Below are positions 1 through 4,871 of a stretch of 8,614 nt of DNA, one piece after another. The stretch lies in contig JAQSXN010000156.1 of the NCBI GenBank assembly GCA_029256665.1, positions 1-8,614 on the forward strand. Reading direction: 5' to 3'. This stretch comes from Paenibacillus sp. Its GTDB lineage: Bacteria; Bacillota; Bacilli; Paenibacillales; Paenibacillaceae. Position 1 is the stretch's first letter. Each line of letters opens with the position of its first letter. Below the pieces are notes generated by a model. It searched no databases. It worked only from the letters and a program-made list of their open reading frames with translations, and had not been told where the DNA came from. The position numbers and the translations under genes are program-made.

Positions 1-29
1 TTGTCTGTTGCGAACGTTTGTTCTATAAT
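1..29 (+). promoter_or_regulatory. Sigma-A-type promoter of the GyrI-like gene
   Basis: A perfect TATAAT lies at 24-29, and 17 bases upstream TTGTCT at 1-6 serves as the -35. Transcription would start near 36, which gives a leader of about 33 bases and places AGAGGAGAT (52-60) correctly for translation from 69. The window begins exactly at the -35, so any upstream elements are not visible. Confidence 0.75.
11..24 (+). promoter_or_regulatory. LexA (DinR) SOS box
   Basis: The sequence CGAAC-GTTT-GTTCT contains the perfect inverted repeat GAAC-N4-GTTC of the Bacillus-type LexA/DinR operator. Against the wider consensus CGAACRNRYGTTYC it departs at two positions. It fills most of the spacer between -35 and -10, so a bound LexA would block RNA polymerase. 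This implies that the gene starting at 69 is induced by DNA damage. The operator match is seen directly and the regulation is inferred. Confidence 0.75.
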
Positions 30-68
30 AATGGGATGACGTTTATCGGATAGAGGAGATGATGGCGC

Positions 69-569
69 ATGGAAAACAAATATGTCGGCCTTCTGTATTC
101 GTTATCTTACGGAATCAAGATGAGCCCACGCAAAGGTCCGGCTCCGGAAGGGTATTACGACTATACGATCTTCCCGCTAGAAGGAATATGGGATTTGGAG
201 GAGGAAGCGCGGGGGCAGTCCCAGCTCGATAAAGACAGGTTGGTGTATACCCTCATGATGAGGCAGCCCGACTTTGTCACGCCGGAGCTAGCGCGTACAA
301 CGATCGAAACGGCAGGCAAGAAGAGACCGAGCGCCCCTTGGAGCGATGTTTCGTTCGAGGAATTGCATGAAGGGTTGTGCCTTCAGATGATGCATATCGG
401 ACCATATGACGACGAACCTCAAAGCTTCGCACGGATGGAACGATATTGCGAAGAGCATCGGCTCAAACGGTCATCGTATACGCACAAGGAGATTTATATA
501 TCGGATTTCCGCAAAACCGCCCCGGAAAAGCTGAGGACCGTATTGCGTTTCAAAATCGATCGTGTTTAA
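69..569 (+). CDS. GyrI-like small-molecule-binding domain protein (COG4832-like), short N-terminus
   Basis: The 166-residue protein resembles stand-alone GyrI-like proteins of Firmicutes. Family-like stretches are VGLLYSLSYGIKM (residues 6-18), APEGYYDYTIFPLEGIWDL (25-43), MRQPDFVTPE (64-73), an HIGPYDDEPQSF stretch near residues 109-120 and EIYISDFRKT near 141-150. The fold binds small hydrophobic ligands in transcription factors and in the E. coli gyrase-protecting protein GyrI/SbmC, and here no DNA-binding domain is attached. Relatives usually carry roughly 40 more N-terminal residues, including the first strand. The in-frame codon at 60-62 is a stop, and no upstream frame encodes the missing part. 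The ATG at 69 sits 10 bases after AGGAG (54-58). A LexA box in the promoter suggests SOS control, as for E. coli SbmC. The family call is firm, but the ligand and target are unknown. Confidence 0.8.
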   Translation: MENKYVGLLYSLSYGIKMSPRKGPAPEGYYDYTIFPLEGIWDLEEEARGQSQLDKDRLVYTLMMRQPDFVTPELARTTIETAGKKRPSAPWSDVSFEELHEGLCLQMMHIGPYDDEPQSFARMERYCEEHRLKRSSYTHKEIYISDFRKTAPEKLRTVLRFKIDRV

Positions 570-618
570 GCAGGTTTGACGTGAATTTCTCGTGCAAGCC
601 AGAGTTGTCATAAAACAG

Positions 619-648
619 AAAAAAACCCAAGCTCCCGAGCTTGGGTTT
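619..648 (-). terminator. Intrinsic terminator of tRNA-Leu
   Basis: A near-perfect hairpin has 12-base arms at 623-634 and 637-648 (AAACCCAAGCTC and its complement). On the minus strand it is followed by a run of T (625 to 619), then CTG and TTTT. It begins 8 bases past the tRNA CCA end. On the plus strand only three T follow, so it probably works mainly for the minus strand, although it may also help stop transcripts from the gene at 69-569. Confidence 0.85.
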
Positions 649-655
649 CTTGCGT

Positions 656-742
656 TGGTGCGGTCGAGAGGACTCGAACCTCCACGGCTGTTACACCACT
701 AGAACCTGAATCTAGCGCGTCTGCCAATTCCGCCACGACCGC
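656..742 (-). tRNA. tRNA-Leu (anticodon CAG)
   Basis: The reverse complement folds as a class II tRNA of 87 nucleotides. The acceptor arms are GCGGTCG and CGACCGC, the discriminator is A, and the CCA end is encoded (656-658). The D-arm region contains GGCAGACGCG, and the anticodon stem CTAGA/TCTAG encloses the loop TTCAGGT with anticodon CAG. A long variable arm and the T-arm element GGTTCGAGTCC follow. The gene has its own promoter (764-793) and terminator (619-648), so it is a single-gene transcription unit. It decodes the CUG leucine codon. Confidence 0.95.
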
Positions 743-763
743 ATGTCTTAAGTGACGAAACCT

Positions 764-793
764 ATAATAGCATGCTCCTGAAGGCGAAGTCAA
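764..793 (-). promoter_or_regulatory. Promoter of tRNA-Leu
   Basis: On the minus strand TTGACT (793-788) and TATTAT (769-764) are separated by 18 bases. The predicted start near 757 lies about 15 bases before the mature tRNA 5' end at 742, which leaves a short leader for RNase P to remove. Confidence 0.75.
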
Positions 794-924
794 CCGCGCA
801 AACAAAGTTTAAATTTTCAGCCTATTCCATCATTTCCCTTGTCTCTTCCATGGTACATAAATCCAATCGCAACGTGGCAAGGTAAACACAGGTAACAGGA
901 GCGCTTAACAGGAGGGACAATAAA

Positions 925-1809
925 ATGTACAAAAAGAGCAAGGCACGATGGAACCGCTATCCGTATCCGCATCTACTTCCCATACCTAACCCGGCGTCGG
1001 CAAAAGCCGGCTTTGCGGCAACCGCGCTCGCTATAGGCCTTGCGATATTCGGTACCGTCACCCCCGCGACGGCCATGGATAATCCGGATTCGTCGCCTCA
1101 CGGAAAACGTACGGTAACGATCGTCATCGACGATTTCGGCAACGGCATGAAGGGGACGGAAGAGATGCTGCGGCTGCCGGTCAAATTCGCGGTTGCCGTC
1201 ATGCCGTTCATGCCGACGACGAAGCAGGATGCCGAAACGGCGCACAAGCTGGGGCATGACGTGCTCGTCCATATGCCGATGGAGCCCAATCAGGGCAAAC
1301 GCAGCTGGCTCGGACCTGGCTCCATCACGTCCGATCTAAGCGATGACGAGGTGCGGCGACGGGTGGAAGAAGCTATTGCGGAGGTGCCGCATGCCGTTGG
1401 AATGAACAATCATATGGGATCCAAAATAACGGCCGATGAAAGAATCATGCGCATCGTGATGACCGTTTGCCGGGAGCACGGCCTGTTCTTCCTGGACAGC
1501 AAAACCACTTCCCGCACTGTCGTCTCGAAAATCGCCAATGAAGTCGGAGTGCCCGTCTTGGAAAATAACGTGTTCCTGGACGACGTATACACGATCGAAC
1601 ATATCTCCAAGCAGGTCGGCGTCATGCGCAAGCATATGACGACCCATGAGCATACGATTACGATCGGGCATGTCGGGCCGCCCGGCCCCAAGACGGCATC
1701 CGTGCTCCGTCAGAGCATTCCGGCATTGCAGTCGGAAGCTGCGTTCGTAAAGCCTTCGGAGCTCGTGCGCGCTTTAATGGGCGACCCACTTGTATTGCCG
1801 AATCCCTAA
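925..1809 (+). CDS. Divergent polysaccharide deacetylase family protein (YibQ/DUF610-like), secreted or membrane-anchored
   Basis: The 294-residue protein has a long basic N-region, a hydrophobic segment at about 28-46 and a possible signal-peptidase site after ATA near residue 50. This places the catalytic domain outside the membrane. The domain shows the family's landmarks: IVIDDFG (66-72), a HMPMEP stretch at 116-121, NNHMGS (161-166), FLDS (189-192) and TIGHVGPP (246-253). The acidic pair and histidines resemble the metal-binding set of carbohydrate esterase-like NodB folds, although substrate and activity in this divergent family are poorly known. The ATG at 925 has an excellent AGGAGGGA (910-917) eight bases upstream. 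Its last 36 bases overlap the 3' end of the convergent amidase gene, another cell-wall enzyme. No convincing promoter was found between 794 and 924. Confidence 0.88.
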   Translation: MYKKSKARWNRYPYPHLLPIPNPASAKAGFAATALAIGLAIFGTVTPATAMDNPDSSPHGKRTVTIVIDDFGNGMKGTEEMLRLPVKFAVAVMPFMPTTKQDAETAHKLGHDVLVHMPMEPNQGKRSWLGPGSITSDLSDDEVRRRVEEAIAEVPHAVGMNNHMGSKITADERIMRIVMTVCREHGLFFLDSKTTSRTVVSKIANEVGVPVLENNVFLDDVYTIEHISKQVGVMRKHMTTHEHTITIGHVGPPGPKTASVLRQSIPALQSEAAFVKPSELVRALMGDPLVLPNP

Positions 1810-2520
1810 AGCGATCGCTTGCGCGATCTCGAGCTGCCGCTGCGAATCCGTAAGCATGGAACGGTCGGCATCGTTGCTAATGAAACCCATCTCCACGATG
1901 ACCGAAGGCTGCTCGACGCCGCGAAGCAAGTAGAACGGTTTTCCTTCGCGTGGCATCCCCGCGGACCGCTGTTGGCGGTTGAGCGCATCCTGTAAGCAGA
2001 ACGCCAGCAATGCGCTCTCGCCCGTGCTTTGATGAAGCACGAGCGGGCCGCGTTTGACGCGATTCTTTGCCCAGTTGACATGAAGGCTGACGAGCAGCTC
2101 GCTGCCGATTTCCTCCGTCAATCCTTTGCGCTGGGACAAGTCGCGCCGATGGCGGGAGCTTGTGCGATGCCAGCGGTTGTCGTCGCTCAAGGCATAATCG
2201 CCCGTGCGGTTCATGACGGCGGGAATGCCTTGGCTGCGCAGGAGCAAATATAGCTTGCTTGCAATGGCCAAGTTAATATCCTTCTCCAGCAGATCGCCAT
2301 GATGGGCGCCTCCGTCAATGCCGCCATGCCCGACGTCGATAATCACCGTCGTCGACGGCAAAGTCCAGCGATCGCTCGGATCGCCGTTGCTGCCATGGAT
2401 CCTTTCGTCGCTCCAATCGCCTTTCTCTTCAAGCAGCATGTCTTTGGCGTGGACCACGGATGACATGTCCATATGGAATAAAAGCATGAATGCGATGATC
2501 GTTATTAAGATACGTTTCAT
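1774..2520 (-). CDS. N-acetylmuramoyl-L-alanine amidase (Amidase_3), CwlD-like, secreted
   Basis: This 248-residue zinc amidase would cleave the lactyl-amide bond between N-acetylmuramic acid and the stem peptide of peptidoglycan. From the chosen start there is a signal peptide (MKRILITIIAFMLLF, likely cut after VHA at 25) and a linker, then the catalytic domain from about residue 58. Its motifs are IIDVGHGGIDGGA (60-72, zinc ligand His65), LLEKD (Glu79), SLHVN (His147) and VIVEMGFISN with catalytic Glu210. The segment around SSRHRRDLSQRKGL (121-134) resembles B. subtilis CwlD, which prepares muramic lactam in the spore cortex. A role in spores is inferred, since CwlD paralogues also act in vegetative cells. 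The frame is open to an ATG at 2604 (276 residues), but that start has no Shine-Dalgarno sequence and would put 28 polar residues before the signal sequence. The ATG at 2520 follows GGGAGG, though with a long spacing of about 12 bases. Confidence 0.88.
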   Translation of the reverse strand: MKRILITIIAFMLLFHMDMSSVVHAKDMLLEEKGDWSDERIHGSNGDPSDRWTLPSTTVIIDVGHGGIDGGAHHGDLLEKDINLAIASKLYLLLRSQGIPAVMNRTGDYALSDDNRWHRTSSRHRRDLSQRKGLTEEIGSELLVSLHVNWAKNRVKRGPLVLHQSTGESALLAFCLQDALNRQQRSAGMPREGKPFYLLRGVEQPSVIVEMGFISNDADRSMLTDSQRQLEIAQAIALGIRQYKWVAH

Positions 2521-2560
2521 GTTGGACGTTAACCTCCCGGCGGACCTATTCTGTTGCTTG

Positions 2561-2578
2561 CTTCCGTTACTTCCGTTA
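2561..2578. repeat. Tandem 9-base direct repeat, two copies
   Basis: CTTCCGTTA occurs twice back to back, at 2561-2569 and 2570-2578, in the 5' region of the amidase gene. If translation began at 2604, the repeat would encode Asn-Gly-Ser twice. No function is evident. Confidence 0.6.
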
Positions 2579-2598
2579 GCGTGGCTGTTCGGAGGGAA

Positions 2599-2612
2599 AG
2601 TCATACATGACT
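2599..2612. promoter_or_regulatory. Intergenic palindrome, possible operator
   Basis: AGTCAT-AC-ATGACT is a perfect inverted repeat with 6-base arms in the 155-base gap between the divergent amidase and yqzE genes. ATGAC recurs immediately to the right (2613-2617). I do not recognise the regulator, and no clear -35/-10 pair was found for either gene in this gap. Confidence 0.3.
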
Positions 2613-2675
2613 ATGACGAGGGCGATCGGGGAATGATGTTAGCAACAAGACGTAACTGAATGGAGGTGCGCGAAG

Positions 2676-2876
2676 ATGGCTGTGAAAGGCGGAAGCGAGC
2701 TTGTCAAATATATGACGGAGCAATTTGTTGCGTACATGGAGACGCCGGCCGAGGCTAGAAAGCAAAATAAAACGTCAGCCAAGGCCGCAAGAGAGCCGTG
2801 GCTGACGAGATGGTTTGGCTGGGGTGGCATGAGCCTGGTGTTATGGTGGCGTGGCAGAGCGAGACGTCAACGATAA
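2676..2876 (+). CDS. yqzE: YqzE family protein
   Basis: This 66-residue basic protein matches the small Bacillales family YqzE. It has the N-terminal pattern ELVKYMTEQFVAYMETP (8-24), a charged linker rich in Lys and Arg, the conserved LTRWFGW segment (43-49), a short hydrophobic patch around MSLVLWW (52-58) and a strongly basic tail. B. subtilis yqzE lies next to the comG competence operon, but its function is unknown, and no competence genes are visible here. The start is well supported by GGAGG (2662-2666) nine bases upstream of the ATG. The last 10 bases overlap the convergent secreted-protein gene. Bases 2764-2807 also form an intrinsic terminator for the opposite strand, so this coding sequence appears to carry a second function. 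Confidence 0.85.
   Translation: MAVKGGSELVKYMTEQFVAYMETPAEARKQNKTSAKAAREPWLTRWFGWGGMSLVLWWRGRARRQR
2764..2807 (-). terminator. Intrinsic terminator of the secreted-protein gene, embedded in yqzE
   Basis: CGTCAGCCA (2773-2781) and its exact complement TGGCTGACG (2799-2807) form a 9-base-pair stem that can gain two further G-C pairs after one mismatch. Read on the minus strand, the stem is followed directly by TTTTATTTTG (2772-2763). It starts 59 bases beyond the stop codon of the minus-strand gene at 2867-3796. The T tract exists on that strand only, so this is not a terminator for yqzE. Confidence 0.75.
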
Positions 2877-3796
2877 AATTCGCCTAACGACATGAGCAGG
2901 GAAACGGGAATATACCGTCGTTCTATCGCGTTTTCTTCGCTGGCAAGCGCGATGAACAGCTCTCCGTCCGACCATTCCGTATAACCCGCTACGGACCACA
3001 CGAACAACATCTTTCCTTCGAAGGTTTCGCAGACGTATCGGAGCTCTTCGCCGCGATTGACGGCGGCTTGGATCAATTGCGAAGGATCGGACGAGATGGA
3101 ATAAGGACTTGCCGTCAGCCAGGGGAGTCGGCCATATGGATCGAATGCCGGCATGGATGACGATGCATGAACGGAAGCGTGGGCGATTCCAAGCCCATGC
3201 TTTTTTGCGTCATCCGTATTGTTCGAAAGCCTATTCCAGCCCGCGGAGTCCACGGGAAGCTCTTCTCCCGAATAGGCGTCCGTGTAATGAACGTTCGCGG
3301 CGTCCGGCATGGCCGTACCGCTTTTCACTTGCCATGCCGCTTGCAGCGGATTCACGTAGACGCGTCTTGCCTGCATCGACGCCCCCGTTAAACCTAGTTT
3401 ATCTAAAGCCGTCTTTAGCGATTGAGCGCTAAATGGCGGATATTCCCCAACGCCGTATTCGCCCAGGACATATCCGCCCGCATCCTTGGCATGTATGATC
3501 ATATAGCCCACGGTCGTTTGATTCTGCTTCAGCAGGACGAGCCAGCTATGCGTTCCGGGCCCGAGCGGAGCCGTGCTGATCCAGGCTCCGTGCCATTTGC
3601 GGAAAGACTCGTCGTTGGTGCCGGCCAGCTCGTCCGCCCACTTGCGCGCCTGTTCTTTGAGCGTTATCGTCCGTTCTCCGGAATCGGTTGCCATCGCGTA
3701 GGCAGTCGTGCTGCCTTGAGCGTAGGAAACGCTAGAAAGACTTAGCATAACCGCCAGCATGGATGCGGCCGTCGCGATTTTCCAACTTTTGCGCAT
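2867..3796 (-). CDS. Secreted protein of unknown function
   Basis: I do not recognise this 309-residue protein. It starts with a clear signal peptide: MRKSWK, a hydrophobic core to about residue 20 and a likely cut after SVSYA at 26. No lipobox cysteine is present, so the mature protein should be released or wall-associated. The mature part has no further membrane span. A central segment with GYVLGEYGVGEYPPF and later TDAYSGEELPV loosely recalls PepSY or propeptide-like folds, but this is weak. Two earlier in-frame starts exist (GTG 3805, ATG 3802). The ATG at 3796 is preferred because AGAGGTGAT lies at the right distance. The 3' end overlaps convergent yqzE by 10 bases, and the apparent terminator lies within that gene. 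It follows yqhG on the same strand, with a 124-base gap containing a stem-loop, so it may be a separate transcription unit. Confidence 0.75.
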   Translation of the reverse strand: MRKSWKIATAASMLAVMLSLSSVSYAQGSTTAYAMATDSGERTITLKEQARKWADELAGTNDESFRKWHGAWISTAPLGPGTHSWLVLLKQNQTTVGYMIIHAKDAGGYVLGEYGVGEYPPFSAQSLKTALDKLGLTGASMQARRVYVNPLQAAWQVKSGTAMPDAANVHYTDAYSGEELPVDSAGWNRLSNNTDDAKKHGLGIAHASVHASSSMPAFDPYGRLPWLTASPYSISSDPSQLIQAAVNRGEELRYVCETFEGKMLFVWSVAGYTEWSDGELFIALASEENAIERRYIPVSLLMSLGEFYR

Positions 3797-3873
3797 TGTC
3801 ATCACCTCTATCGTTCATTTTATCGGACAAGCCTTAAGAAGGCTGTTGCAACCTGTCGTCCAATATGAGGGGA

Positions 3874-3907
3874 GGAACCGCTTCTTTTGCCGCAAAGAAG
3901 CGATTCC
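3874..3907 (-). terminator. Stem-loop after yqhG, possible terminator
   Basis: Arms at 3874-3887 and 3894-3907 form a 14-base-pair stem in minus-strand RNA if one G-U wobble is allowed. In plus-strand RNA the same position is a C-A mismatch, which favours a role in the minus transcript. It begins 13 bases after the yqhG stop. No T run follows, so it may be a weak terminator or a 3'-end stabilising hairpin. Confidence 0.5.
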
Positions 3908-3920
3908 CGTCATAACGTTA

Positions 3921-4871
3921 TCAATCGATGCCCTCAAGGTGGAAAATGCCGCAGTTAATGGCGGATGCCGTCACGCGAGGCTCGTATTGCCACTTGATCT
4001 CCGCTTGACGCTGCGCGAATTGCTCTTGAATGGCGGGCAGGTTTTCCGGCAGCGCGTTGGCGATCAGCGTTTCGTAGTAGGCGTTAATGCGCGTCAGCTC
4101 CTCTTGGAGTCTCGCGGAGGCACCCTCGGCCCATTTGTAATCGTAAGACTTCAGCTTGCGCTCAAGCGCTTGCTCGATTAACGAAAGCGCCTTGTTGTAG
4201 GAAATTCCGTTTCTGGCAAGATGGACGTTGGCAGGCAGCCGCGGCGACAGCTTTATCGATTGCAGACGATCATGAAACCCCTCCATGATATGGCCGGTAA
4301 CAAGCGAAACGCCGAAGCTATGGATCTCCTCGCGTTTACGGTCGCATGTCAGTTCGACGCGCATATTGACGCCAAGCCAAGCGGTATAGGGAGTGGAGCT
4401 GTACGGATTGCCGCCGCGTTTGTCCGGCTCTTGGAATAAATAGACGTAGCTGCCCTTGTTTAAGGTGGCGCCAAACAGCACGTCCAGCTTGCGCGCGCCG
4501 AAATACAAATCCTCGCGCGGCACGCGCGCGGGAGCGGAGATGCTGGAGTTGACGAACCCGAACGACCGGGCAAGAGCCGCATCCGCCGACGCGGCCAGGG
4601 GATCAACGCTATTCGCCGCAACGGGCGCGGGCTCCGGTTTCGCGATCATCGCTTCGTACCTCGGCTTGTCGGTCACGAACAAAAAGGTCATCGTCTCCGG
4701 CTCGGCGCCGACGCGGTCGACGAAGCTCCAATAATACGGGCGGTTGGTCAGCTCGCGGTCCGCTTCCGGCGAAAGCTTGACCATGTAATGCGCGTTCGAC
4801 TTCTCGATGACGGAACAACCCGTCGCCTCCAGAAAGCGGCCTACGAATTTGTGGATTTGTTTTTCGTTCAT
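3921..4871 (-). CDS. yqhG: YqhG family protein
   Basis: The 316-residue protein matches the Bacillales family YqhG, whose function is unknown. It opens with MNEKQIHKFVGRFLEATGC, followed by the characteristic LTNRPYYWSFVDRVG (41-55) and MTFLFVTDK (61-69). No signal peptide or membrane segment is visible, so it should be cytoplasmic. The C-terminal half is helical and charged (about 225-295) and may be a coiled coil. Its ATG overlaps the yqhH stop as ATGA (4868-4871), and a strong GGAGGTGA (4883-4876 on the minus strand) lies inside the end of yqhH, so the two are translationally coupled. The yqhH-yqhG neighbourhood is also known in Bacillus, which suggests the helicase and YqhG act together. 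That is an inference from gene order only. Confidence 0.87.
   Translation of the reverse strand: MNEKQIHKFVGRFLEATGCSVIEKSNAHYMVKLSPEADRELTNRPYYWSFVDRVGAEPETMTFLFVTDKPRYEAMIAKPEPAPVAANSVDPLAASADAALARSFGFVNSSISAPARVPREDLYFGARKLDVLFGATLNKGSYVYLFQEPDKRGGNPYSSTPYTAWLGVNMRVELTCDRKREEIHSFGVSLVTGHIMEGFHDRLQSIKLSPRLPANVHLARNGISYNKALSLIEQALERKLKSYDYKWAEGASARLQEELTRINAYYETLIANALPENLPAIQEQFAQRQAEIKWQYEPRVTASAINCGIFHLEGID

Noticed and set aside
608..805. A 65-residue open frame on the minus strand containing VAELADALDSGSS
   Set aside because: It is the translation of the tRNA-Leu gene and its promoter, a well-known artefact peptide of tRNA-Leu sequences.
1811..1828. GCGATCGC palindrome and small hairpin after the deacetylase stop
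   Set aside because: The short stem has no T run and lies in the coding sequence of the amidase. It is likely a by-product of codon use.
2605..2675. Sigma-factor promoters for the divergent amidase and yqzE genes
   Set aside because: No -35/-10 pair with acceptable spacing and match was found, including for sporulation sigma factors.
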